The translations under genes and the position numbers were made by a program. A DNA stretch of 35,285 nt from a virus, in IMG/VR virus record IMGVR_UViG_3300042890_004808, positions 1-35,285 of that record. One strand, written 5' to 3'. This document shows positions 28,500-35,243 of this stretch, piece by piece. Position 1 is the first letter of the stretch; each line of letters begins with the position of its first letter. The notes below the pieces were generated by a model that saw nothing but the letters and a program-made list of their open reading frames with translations, ran no database searches and had not been told where the DNA came from.

Positions 28500-29569
28500 C
28501 CAGATAAAAGTCCTTGATTTTGAAGGGTTTTTAGGGCAGAATTTACGCTATTTGCCCAACTAAATTCAGTTCTGATAACCCTGCTGTTTTTAAGAGCATT
28601 GGGTGCTAAAAAATCCCAGTGATTTTTAGCAAACCTCAGGCATTCTGCCAAATGGTCAACATCAGGTATGGCCCATAGTCCCCAATTGTTGCTGGGTTCG
28701 GGATAAAATCTGTGGTATTCGGGACACTCAATTGTGCCCAATTTGTAGTCCACAGGCACTGTGCCACTTGTTATGTGTTGCAGGTATTCTCTATGCCCAC
28801 TGTAAAATGTTGACACAATGGGCATACCTGATGCGGCAGCTTCAATGATGGGCAGGCCCCAACCTTCGCCTTTGGATGGCAACACAAAAACGTCACAGTT
28901 GCGATAAAAGTCCACTAGATTATCAGCTTCGCCCCAGAACACTTGCACATTGGTTAGCCCTTGATCTTGTATGTATTTTTCTAAATCCTGTTGAGTCAGC
29001 CCGTATCCTACAAAATAGTTTGTTTTGATCACCAGCTCTACCATTGGATTATTGCCAAATGCTTGTGCAAATGCTTGGATAACTTCGTTGCAACTTTTTC
29101 TTTGTTCGTATTTGCCCACAAACAAAAATCTAAACGGACGGCCCAAGTTGCTGGGTCTAGCATACGGATGGAATTGATCTGTGTCCACGCCTTCAGGAAC
29201 CACTGCCACACGGGCTGGATCAATTCCGTGAGTAATCAATGTTTGTTGTCCCCAACCACTGGGAACCCACACACTGTCAGCATGTGGCAATACCTTCATC
29301 AACAAACTGGGTATGCGAGTGCTTTCAAACACAGTCCATTGAACGTTGTGTCCGCAAAAATGTTCATGTATGTTCATGGGCACAAAGCTGATGTTGATGT
29401 CTCCAGGTTGGCTTTGTTGCACTGCTGAATTTAATTGTGCCGAATCTTGAAAGTTGATTTCTTCCACAAGATTACCAATGCCGTTGACTCTTTTGATAGC
29501 GTCTGCAAAGCAGGTGTAGTGCCGACCAATACCTAGATTGTTGCGTAGTCCAATTAGTCTAATTTTCAT
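28496..29569 (-). CDS. Glycosyltransferase family 4-like protein
   Basis: A 357-residue protein. Order: N-terminal Rossmann-like region (MKIRLIGLRNNLGIGRHYTC), a central 'VAVVPEGVDTDQFHPYARPS' loop, then 'FLFVGKYEQRKSCNEVIQAF', and PSKGEGWGLPIIEAAASGMP with the E-x7-E pattern of GT4 transferases. It should bind a nucleotide sugar and move it to a lipid, protein or glycan. I chose the ATG at 29569, which overlaps the previous stop (TAATG); an ATG further upstream would lie in that gene. It is third after the radical SAM gene. Confidence 0.8.
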   Translation of the reverse strand: MKIRLIGLRNNLGIGRHYTCFADAIKRVNGIGNLVEEINFQDSAQLNSAVQQSQPGDINISFVPMNIHEHFCGHNVQWTVFESTRIPSLLMKVLPHADSVWVPSGWGQQTLITHGIDPARVAVVPEGVDTDQFHPYARPSNLGRPFRFLFVGKYEQRKSCNEVIQAFAQAFGNNPMVELVIKTNYFVGYGLTQQDLEKYIQDQGLTNVQVFWGEADNLVDFYRNCDVFVLPSKGEGWGLPIIEAAASGMPIVSTFYSGHREYLQHITSGTVPVDYKLGTIECPEYHRFYPEPSNNWGLWAIPDVDHLAECLRFAKNHWDFLAPNALKNSRVIRTEFSWANSVNSALKTLQNQGLLSG

Positions 29570-30003
29570 TATTCGATCAACAGTCCTTGACCTTGCACGG
29601 TGTGTAGCCATTGATAAAATGGCCTAGGAATATGCAATTCCCAAATGCCATTGAATCCCAAATAATTAGTAGGAGTATCTATATCATGATCATTGACATA
29701 AGTAATCAAATTATTGTATTTAGGAATCAGTGCAACACCATCAACTGTCAAGGATTCAATAATTATTGCAGTTTCTTTTTGATCATTGTATATTTTATCA
29801 ATGAGTTCTACCTGGATGCACATGGGATCAAGCAGACCACAATCCCAGTTTATACAAACTGCACTATCAAGTGTTTGATTTAACAAAATTTTATTGTTGT
29901 ATTTGACCAAGGCAGTGGGTACGCCGTTGTCAACAATAGCTGACAGTCGTAATTGCACATTGAGTTGAATGTCAGTACCCAGCAGATCTGAAAATTGATT
30001 CAT
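29569..30003 (-). CDS. Beta-rich conserved phage protein between radical SAM and glycosyltransferase genes
   Basis: A 144-residue protein: MNQFSDLLGTDIQLNVQLRL, a series of strands, then LIPKYNNLITYVNDHDIDTP, ending NGIWELHIPRPFYQWLHTVQ plus GQGLLIE. The ending 'W.....I P . P F Y Q W L H . V . G Q G . L' is one I associate with unnamed T4-like phage proteins found near radical SAM or glycan genes. It overlaps the radical SAM gene by 32 nt and the glycosyltransferase gene by 1 nt. It may be a glycan-binding or acceptor protein; unproven. Confidence 0.5.
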   Translation of the reverse strand: MNQFSDLLGTDIQLNVQLRLSAIVDNGVPTALVKYNNKILLNQTLDSAVCINWDCGLLDPMCIQVELIDKIYNDQKETAIIIESLTVDGVALIPKYNNLITYVNDHDIDTPTNYLGFNGIWELHIPRPFYQWLHTVQGQGLLIE

Positions 30004-31273
30004 ATTGGGGCACATAGTCTAACACACAATTGCTACGGCTGGCTTCTAATTTTTTTAAATACTGCACAAGTTGCGGCAATCGATGGTGTTCATCTTCGCC
30101 AAACTCCAACAAATTACAATAACTAGCTGCATCCTGTACCAACTGTTGTTCCACAATGCCAGGATCGCGTGTGTTTATTATTTGCGCAGTTGATTCTACA
30201 GTGTGTGCATCAATCCATTGTTTTATACCTTGACAAATTTGTAGTCTTTGTTGTTTTGGTAACACATTGATTCTTAAAAATTCTGGGTCTTGAAGAAAAT
30301 TACAGCTTTCCACTGACAATTTATTGTCCCATGCAAAATCATAAATTGTTGTCAAGTCATGTATTGTCAAACAAGTTGGAGTTACTCTGAGTTGCATTAA
30401 CCAACCATGATTTTTAGACAATGATATCCATTGATTTAAAATTTTATTGACCTCGGGCAAATCACTGGGCCAACGCACGTAGTCATTGACTGGCGTCAAG
30501 GTATCAATGCTTACTCCCAAATTGACCTGTTTGAATTGTGTTAACAAATCAATAACATCACTGTTCCATACAGTGAGATTTGTAGTGAATCCTATTGTGA
30601 CATTCTTGGCCAGGCCTGCGGCAATGATCCCTTTTAGAATAATTTCAAATCCAGGCGTGATCAGTGTTTCACCTCCAAGAAAGTGCAGGTAATGCAATTC
30701 ATTGCAGACGCTTAAATTGTCAATGAACTTTTTTATTAATTTTTCATCGTTGCACCACGAGCCCGGAGGCATTTGATCTATCAATCCAATGCGTTTAAAT
30801 TCTGTGGCCAATCTACTGCTAAATTCTGGATTACAATACACACACGCCGAATTGCAAAAATTACCAAGATCAATCTGCCAGTCACTGGGCAATCTATTGG
30901 TGTGTCCGGCGTGATCATTGCTGTATTTAAATTCGTGAAATACCGGACTGCTGATCATGGTTTTTTCAAATTTGTCAACAGTGACACCAACTTTCAATAA
31001 CTGGCGCTGTCTACCACTGGGTTTTTTGTGTTGTTCCATGTGATGACATTCAGAACATGGAGCATGGTCTTGACCCGAAAGTAATTTTGTCCGTATGGGC
31101 GCCATGGTATTCTGAAAGTAGTCAATTGGTGATTGATTTCTTATGTTGTGATCAGCGTCAATCCTGCTGGTTTGAGATGTTTTGGATTGCCATCTGCAAT
31201 ACTCGTAACTGCCAGAATTGTTGATTCTCATGTGCAACCATGGGCTTGAGCAAAAAGTTTTTTCAAATGACAT
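29972..31273 (-). CDS. Radical SAM enzyme with N-terminal SPASM/twitch-like Cys region
   Basis: A 433-residue protein. NFCNSACVYC (138-147) is the radical SAM CxxxCxxC cluster motif, followed by GGETLITPGF (the Gly-rich SAM loop) and 'TTNLTVW', 'GVSIDTLTP'. The N-terminus has extra Cys at 8, 26, 73 and 76 (FCSSPWLHMR, YEYCRW, CSECHH), as in proteins carrying a further Fe-S cluster like SPASM or twitch. Members cut or join C-C, C-N or thioether bonds in peptides or small molecules. A TATAAATA late-like motif lies 10 nt before the ATG. It overlaps the beta-rich gene, then a glycosyltransferase. Product unknown. Confidence 0.8.
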   Translation of the reverse strand: MSFEKTFCSSPWLHMRINNSGSYEYCRWQSKTSQTSRIDADHNIRNQSPIDYFQNTMAPIRTKLLSGQDHAPCSECHHMEQHKKPSGRQRQLLKVGVTVDKFEKTMISSPVFHEFKYSNDHAGHTNRLPSDWQIDLGNFCNSACVYCNPEFSSRLATEFKRIGLIDQMPPGSWCNDEKLIKKFIDNLSVCNELHYLHFLGGETLITPGFEIILKGIIAAGLAKNVTIGFTTNLTVWNSDVIDLLTQFKQVNLGVSIDTLTPVNDYVRWPSDLPEVNKILNQWISLSKNHGWLMQLRVTPTCLTIHDLTTIYDFAWDNKLSVESCNFLQDPEFLRINVLPKQQRLQICQGIKQWIDAHTVESTAQIINTRDPGIVEQQLVQDAASYCNLLEFGEDEHHRLPQLVQYLKKLEASRSNCVLDYVPQYESIFRSAGY

Positions 31274-31282
31274 TGTAATTTT

Positions 31283-31290
31283 TATTTATA
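31283..31290 (-). promoter_or_regulatory. T4-late-like promoter motif before the radical SAM gene
   Basis: The minus strand reads TATAAATA (31290-31283), a perfect match to the T4-type late consensus, 10 nt before the ATG. It leaves a leader of about 4 nt. Confidence 0.5.
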
Positions 31291-31348
31291 AACTAACAGC
31301 TACTGCCATAATATTGTATAAGTATACTATAATTTTTGGAAAAATACA

Positions 31349-32908
31349 ATGCGTGACCTACTTGATTTGCTAGACAATTTAGAAGAAAGTCGTGGACTAA
31401 GTGCCCGGCAACCTGGCGAAATTTACAACCGTGGCCCTGATGCCGACGATCAAATTGCATTTCAGGGACTGACTTTTTACCCAGAAGTTGGATCATACAC
31501 AGATGTCCAACAAATGTTGGCGGCCTTTGCTCAGGTAGAAGATCAAGTTGGGCGTGAGATTGAACAGATTAATCGTCCCAATGCAAGAACACGAGCATTT
31601 GGCATAGCAGCATTTAATACCGCGGTGGGTCCTAGATACTTGGCAAAATTTGCCGAGGAAATCAAACCGGTCAGAACACAAAATACATTTTTCCAAACCA
31701 AAGATATACCTGGTGGGTTTAGTCAATCGGATGCTCGTGGCAGCAAAGAAAAAGTCGGTTACAAACCCAGTGATGTGTTGACTGAATTCAAAAGTCAAAC
31801 TCCATCCAGTATACTGGCACAGATTGCTGCCAAGTTTGGTGAAAGCTCAGACGAGTATCGCGCCGCAGTTATTATTACTTCCACTGACAGGTTTCCTGTG
31901 AGTGTGCCTGCGGGCAAGATGGACTTTGCTGGTTTCCGTGATTACTTTTGCGAAATGCTACAACCTATCGTGCTGATCCGTGGTATTCCAGTCAAAGGCA
32001 ATGCTGCCAAGGCCGCGGAAATCTTCATGGGTCAAGATGGATTTGCAGGATCTGTTGTGAGTTTCAATCAAAATGTCAGCGGTGGGTTATACGATAGTTT
32101 GTTGATCAGTCCTGAAGGCAAACAGATCAAACTCAGTTCAAAAGGCGCCAAGGGTGCGATGGCATCTAGCATAAACTTATTGACCAGTGTGCGTGAACTA
32201 GAAGCTGCTGGTATGACACAGTTCCGACAGCAATATGCCGATGTGATTGAAATTCTAGAAACCATTGACCGAGGTGATCATAATTCAGGCCCATTGACCC
32301 TGGCAGTAGAACAAGAATTAATCACTGCTGCAGAAGTACAACAAGTAATGGGTTTAAAGCAATATGCAGGTGTCAAAGACTTTGATATTGACAAAATCAA
32401 TATCAGTAAAAATCTAAAGAAGATTTATCACGATCGCACTGCAGAAGATCCCAGCAAGATAGTACCATTGAATCACATGGTAGCAAGTATTGCGTACAAG
32501 GTTGTTAATCATATCAACATGACCACAGACTTCAGTGATGCTGCCGCTGACATTCTCAATAACTCGGCGTTTGTGCAGATGTACACTGAAGCTAAAAATG
32601 CCAAAACAGAATTCATAATCCAAGGGTTTAATACAGTATGGCCCAGCAAGTTGTTTACCGAAGTCACACTGGAGGCACAAAAGAGTTATTCCAGCACATC
32701 TAGTTCAAGTGGCAAGTTGGTTTTTAACATCAACAAACAACCCAAGGTTGAACCCAATGTAGAGCAGACTGCCACTGCTGGTGATGCAGACAAGGGCAAA
32801 GCTGGGGAGTTGGTTGATTATATTCCGCCTCGTAGCAATGTCAAGGCCTATCAAGAACCAGAGAAATTTGGTAACGAAAAAACTCTAGGGCGTAAGCGTC
32901 AGAAGTAA
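31349..32908 (+). CDS. Large conserved phage protein of unknown function
   Basis: A 519-residue protein. MRDLLDLLDNLEESRGLSAR is helical. A middle segment reads PEGKQIKLSSKGAKGAMASS (about 257-276), with a 'LSSKGxxGA' motif seen in large T4-like proteins and some nuclease-like proteins. The C-terminus is a low-complexity linker (YSSTSSSSGKLV), then a charged tail (GRKRQK). I recognise the general pattern from unnamed large proteins of marine T4-like phages. GGAAAAATACA precedes the ATG. No clear plus-strand promoter; TATAAT at 31328-31333 lacks a -35. It ends on a palindrome shared with the ClpP gene. Confidence 0.5.
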   Translation: MRDLLDLLDNLEESRGLSARQPGEIYNRGPDADDQIAFQGLTFYPEVGSYTDVQQMLAAFAQVEDQVGREIEQINRPNARTRAFGIAAFNTAVGPRYLAKFAEEIKPVRTQNTFFQTKDIPGGFSQSDARGSKEKVGYKPSDVLTEFKSQTPSSILAQIAAKFGESSDEYRAAVIITSTDRFPVSVPAGKMDFAGFRDYFCEMLQPIVLIRGIPVKGNAAKAAEIFMGQDGFAGSVVSFNQNVSGGLYDSLLISPEGKQIKLSSKGAKGAMASSINLLTSVRELEAAGMTQFRQQYADVIEILETIDRGDHNSGPLTLAVEQELITAAEVQQVMGLKQYAGVKDFDIDKINISKNLKKIYHDRTAEDPSKIVPLNHMVASIAYKVVNHINMTTDFSDAAADILNNSAFVQMYTEAKNAKTEFIIQGFNTVWPSKLFTEVTLEAQKSYSSTSSSSGKLVFNINKQPKVEPNVEQTATAGDADKGKAGELVDYIPPRSNVKAYQEPEKFGNEKTLGRKRQK

Positions 32909-32916
32909 TTACTTCT
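32901..32916. other. 16-nt perfect palindrome holding two convergent stop codons
   Basis: AGAAGTAATTACTTCT contains TAA (32906-32908) of the plus-strand gene and TTA (32909-32911), the stop of the minus-strand ClpP gene. It has no T-tract, so it is not a normal terminator. Confidence 0.5.
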
Positions 32917-33484
32917 TGAGATCACTCACATAGTCACAGATGTGCAATTCCAATGCATCTTTGGAACTTAGCCAAACATCCTGTGGCGGCAGCAGGTATT
33001 TGCGTATGGCGTCGTCATCTAATCCAGTTGCATTACGATACAACTCTAACATGCGCTGAAATGTGAGTTCGTATTCTTTTACCTGTGCAAACAATTCATG
33101 TGCTTTGCCGTCACTGCCCCAGCTGTACTGATGACTTAGAATACTTGTGTTGGGTGTAAGAACCCTGCGGCCCTTGGCCCCTGCAATGAATATACACAGT
33201 CCTGCACTGGCAATTTGTCCTAGTCCAATGGTTTTAACCGGAATACTACTGGCATTCATCACATCTATCAGTGCAAACGCACTTTGGAGATCGCCGCCTT
33301 CACTGCAGATCATTAGTAGCAGTTCTTTTTTCTTTTTCTTGACCACATGATTTTCAACAAGAATCCATTCAATGATAGGTTTGATGGCTTCATCGTCCAC
33401 TGGACCCATAAAAACATACATACCTGTATCGTTCAACAGCTGTGAATGATCTTTTACATTGGTGTCTGAGTCTGGTGTGGTCAT
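32909..33484 (-). CDS. clpP: ClpP-like serine protease
   Basis: A 191-residue protein, the usual ClpP length. SEGGDLQSAF (61-70) is the substrate-strand region, GLGQIASAG (87-95) holds the nucleophile Ser at 93 (GxxAS), and SILSHQYSW places His at 118. PPQDVWLSSKDALE (166-179) places Asp at 169, so the catalytic triad is complete. In phages, ClpP-like proteases often process capsid or prohead proteins; in bacteria they work with Clp ATPases. No capsid gene is in the window, so the role is open. A promoter with a palindromic -10 lies upstream. Confidence 0.8.
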   Translation of the reverse strand: MTTPDSDTNVKDHSQLLNDTGMYVFMGPVDDEAIKPIIEWILVENHVVKKKKKELLLMICSEGGDLQSAFALIDVMNASSIPVKTIGLGQIASAGLCIFIAGAKGRRVLTPNTSILSHQYSWGSDGKAHELFAQVKEYELTFQRMLELYRNATGLDDDAIRKYLLPPQDVWLSSKDALELHICDYVSDLKK

Positions 33485-33509
33485 GATAATTAAATAAGTT
33501 AGTGCATGT

Positions 33510-33537
33510 ATTATAGCATGCTATAATGATTGTACAA
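33510..33537 (-). promoter_or_regulatory. Sigma-70 promoter of the ClpP gene with palindromic -10
   Basis: TTGTAC (33537-33532), a 16-nt spacer, TATAAT (33515-33510). The -10 lies within ATTATAGCATGCTATAAT (33510-33527), a perfect 18-nt palindrome and a candidate operator. The leader is about 19 nt with no clear ribosome site. Confidence 0.7.
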
Positions 33538-33553
33538 TTACTTATGGCAAAAA

Positions 33554-33581
33554 AAAATCCAGTATCGAAATACTGGATTTT
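33554..33581 (-). terminator. Intrinsic terminator with UUCG loop
   Basis: AAAATCCAGTAT and ATACTGGATTTT, 12 bp perfect, around TTCG on the minus strand, then nine T. It ends the phasin-like gene. Confidence 0.92.
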
Positions 33582-33599
33582 GGCCAAACAATTATTGTT

Positions 33600-33863
33600 T
33601 TATTTTTTACTTGCTTTTGGCGTAAACTCTTCAACCATTTTAGCGTAATCAAATTTACCAGCAGTTTGAGCAAATTTGGTGGCCTCTTCGACCAAAGTAG
33701 CCATTGTGTCAGCACCCAATTTAACAGCCTTTTTGGAGTATTCGGCGTTGGTATCAACTAGTTTGTTGAGTGTATCTGCAATTGTTTCATTTTGAACAAA
33801 AGTTTTAACGAAAGTTTTTTGACTGGTTTGAATAGAGTCGATTGTGTTATCTAATGCGAACAT
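33600..33863 (-). CDS. Phasin-like protein
   Basis: An 87-residue helical protein: FALDNTIDSIQTSQKTFVKT, then FVQNETIADTLNKLVDTNAE, then AVKLGADTMATLVEEATKFA, ending DYAKMVEEFTPKASKK. The amphipathic helical pattern resembles the phasin_2 family, which coats polyhydroxyalkanoate granules in bacteria and is often near 100 residues. I chose the ATG at 33863, with AAAGGAAAATAAA upstream. It is a single-gene unit between its promoter and a strong terminator. Its family call rests on pattern, since phasins are low in identity. Confidence 0.55.
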   Translation of the reverse strand: MFALDNTIDSIQTSQKTFVKTFVQNETIADTLNKLVDTNAEYSKKAVKLGADTMATLVEEATKFAQTAGKFDYAKMVEEFTPKASKK

Positions 33864-33913
33864 TTTATTTTCCTTTATTAAGCGAAATGTTAACAAGACC
33901 CGCCCTATGCAGC

Positions 33914-33941
33914 GTCTTGTACTATATTATATATGATAATT
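33914..33941 (-). other. 5'-terminal stem-loop of the phasin-like transcript
   Basis: ACAAGAC and GTCTTGT (7 bp around a 14-nt loop, within about 33893-33920) begin at the start point expected from the promoter at 33926-33955. The loop is rich in G and C. Confidence 0.4.
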
Positions 33942-33955
33942 ATTGTGCAGTGCAA
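33926..33955 (-). promoter_or_regulatory. Sigma-70 promoter of the phasin-like gene
   Basis: TTGCAC (33955-33950), an 18-nt spacer and TATAAT (33931-33926). A hairpin follows at once and the AAAGGAAAA ribosome site lies further on. Confidence 0.7.
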
Positions 33956-33965
33956 CAATTATTTG

Positions 33966-33981
33966 TAGTGAGCGATCACTA
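33966..33981. other. Hairpin at the end of the desaturase gene
   Basis: TAGTGA, GCGA, TCACTA form a 6-bp stem that includes the desaturase stop codon. A T-run follows on the plus strand only, so it is not a clear terminator for the desaturase. Confidence 0.3.
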
Positions 33982-34683
33982 ATTTTTTAAAGTCAATAAC
34001 CTAGAAAATTTAAAAATTTGTATCCACATCCAGCCTGCATCAAATTCAAACCAACGACGGCTCAGTCGAGGGTTAGCAGGATCCAAATGATGGTTATTAT
34101 GCAGGCATTCGCCACCAACAACAATGTCCCAAGGAACAATGTTTCTACTGTGATCTTTGGTTTCACCATTTCGATACCCCCACCAGTGTCCTAACCCATT
34201 GATTACACCTGCCGCCCAGAATGGGATCCATATCATTTGGATAATCCATATTAACACGCCCCAATAACCAAACAGCAATAGATCTATCAGTAACATGAGC
34301 AAGATACCCAGGCGGCTGTGCTTGGTGTATACGTTTTGTTCCAGCCAATCGTTGGGTGTGCCTGCGCCATATTGTTGCACCATCTCAGAGTCTTTGCTGG
34401 CCGAATGATACAGTTCAGCGCCGCGAAATAAAATTCTAAGAATTCCGTACACATGTGGGCTGTGTGGATCGCCAGATTCTTCTGTGAATCTGTGATGTTT
34501 ACGATGTATTGCTACCCACTGTTTGGTAACCATGCCTGTGGTGAGCCATAGCCAGGCTCGCATGAAGTGTTCTAGCACAGGGTGAAAAAGTATGCCGCGA
34601 TGTGCTTGCCCGCGGTGTAGATACAAAGTAACACACACTATGGTGATGTGTGTCATCACCAAGGTGGCAATAAGTTCATTCAT
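33979..34683 (-). CDS. Compact membrane fatty acid desaturase (delta-9 type)
   Basis: A 234-residue di-iron desaturase. The three His boxes are present: HRGQAH (23-28), HRKHH (60-64) and HNNHH (195-199), with 'DPHSP' after box 2 as in delta-9 acyl-lipid or acyl-CoA desaturases. Hydrophobic stretches near 3-22, 38-54, 126-140 and 142-163 span the membrane. It is shorter than usual family members (about 270-400) because it begins just before box 1. It introduces a double bond into acyl chains using oxygen and an electron donor. It is the last gene of a chain of micro-ORFs from 35161. I chose the ATG at 34683. Confidence 0.82.
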   Translation of the reverse strand: MNELIATLVMTHITIVCVTLYLHRGQAHRGILFHPVLEHFMRAWLWLTTGMVTKQWVAIHRKHHRFTEESGDPHSPHVYGILRILFRGAELYHSASKDSEMVQQYGAGTPNDWLEQNVYTKHSRLGILLMLLIDLLLFGYWGVLIWIIQMIWIPFWAAGVINGLGHWWGYRNGETKDHSRNIVPWDIVVGGECLHNNHHLDPANPRLSRRWFEFDAGWMWIQIFKFSRLLTLKN

Positions 34684-34705
34684 CAATTACTTATCAATTT
34701 TTGGA

Positions 34706-34807
34706 TTAAACCCAACCAGTGATTTCATCATTGAGGTTGATAGGATGGACTTCCCAACCTTGTTGCGCCCAGCGTATCAACATCAACAATGTGTCTAAAT
34801 AGTTCAT
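34706..34807 (-). CDS. Micro-ORF, 33 residues
   Basis: Reads MNYLDTLLMLIRWAQQGWEV, then HPINLNDEITGWV. AGGAG lies 8 nt upstream, and its start overlaps the stop of the previous ORF (CAATGA). One amphipathic helix. It is 22 nt before the desaturase. Function unknown. Confidence 0.55.
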   Translation of the reverse strand: MNYLDTLLMLIRWAQQGWEVHPINLNDEITGWV

Positions 34808-34881
34808 TGATCCAACTCCTGTACCAAATACATTAGAATTATTATCCCAAATAATATAATTTGAATTGCTACTAATTCCAT
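34804..34881 (-). CDS. Single-span micro-protein, 25 residues
   Basis: Reads MELVAIQIILFGIIILMYLV, then QELDQ. It is nearly a pure membrane helix. It begins 2 nt after the stop of the previous micro-ORF and overlaps the next by 4 nt. It carries no ribosome site of its own, so it is probably translated by coupling. Confidence 0.5.
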   Translation of the reverse strand: MELVAIQIILFGIIILMYLVQELDQ

Positions 34882-34883
34882 GA

Positions 34884-34988
34884 TTATTTCCAATAATGGT
34901 GTCTGCTGGCAGAGTGTTGACGATATTCGTGGATCATTTCTGTCCAGGTGATTAGACCTTTGTAAATGGTTTTTAAAAAGTTTTTCAT
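34884..34988 (-). CDS. Micro-ORF, 34 residues
   Basis: Reads MKNFLKTIYKGLITWTEMIH, then EYRQHSASRHHYWK. A basic amphipathic helix followed by a His/Tyr-rich tail, a pattern seen in small phage proteins. Its start overlaps the stop of the upstream gene as ATGA. Confidence 0.55.
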   Translation of the reverse strand: MKNFLKTIYKGLITWTEMIHEYRQHSASRHHYWK

Positions 34989-35161
34989 AGATAAGTTTCT
35001 AGTTGAGAATTAAATTGTCGGACGTAAGTTTCCAACTGTGCAGCATCGGTAATGCCTTTGGTGCTTAGATATTGATCTAAGCGGCTTTGATAACTGTTAC
35101 CTGGAAACATTTCACTTAAACGTTCCAAGATAGACAGCATTTTTTCTGATAGGTATTTCAT
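34985..35161 (-). CDS. Small helical protein (DUF3563-like end), 58 residues
   Basis: Reads MKYLSEKMLSILERLSEMFP, then GNSYQSRLDQYLSTKGITDA, ending AQLETYVRQFNSQLETYL. The second half, with 'YLS..G.TDAAQLETYVRQFN', resembles small bacterial proteins (some labelled DUF3563) in which an acidic helix follows a 'D..LE..M' stretch. I chose the ATG at 35161, with CAGGAC 9 nt upstream; an ATG at 35191 would begin inside the 5' hairpin. It is the first gene of the desaturase operon. Function unknown. Confidence 0.5.
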   Translation of the reverse strand: MKYLSEKMLSILERLSEMFPGNSYQSRLDQYLSTKGITDAAQLETYVRQFNSQLETYL

Positions 35162-35186
35162 TTGTAATGTCCTGTATATGTAGCTA

Positions 35187-35206
35187 CTCATGGTTTCTAC
35201 TGAGTA
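35187..35206 (-). other. 5'-proximal stem-loop of the desaturase-operon transcript
   Basis: ACTCA and TGAGT, 5 bp around a 10-nt loop, begin about 3 nt after the start point expected from the promoter at 35215-35243. Confidence 0.35.
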
Positions 35207-35214
35207 TTTATGTT

Positions 35215-35243
35215 ATTATATTGCATTGCCACATAAATGTCAA
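35215..35243 (-). promoter_or_regulatory. Perfect-consensus sigma-70 promoter of the desaturase operon
   Basis: TTGACA (35243-35238), a 17-nt spacer and TATAAT (35220-35215), both hexamers perfect. It is the strongest promoter by sequence in the window. Confidence 0.93.

Noticed and set aside
28991-29428. Plus-strand 145-codon frame
   Set aside because: It overlaps the glycosyltransferase on the opposite strand and shows no protein motif.
31328-31333. TATAAT as a plus-strand sigma-70 promoter for the large unknown gene
   Set aside because: No -35 hexamer is found 16-18 nt upstream.
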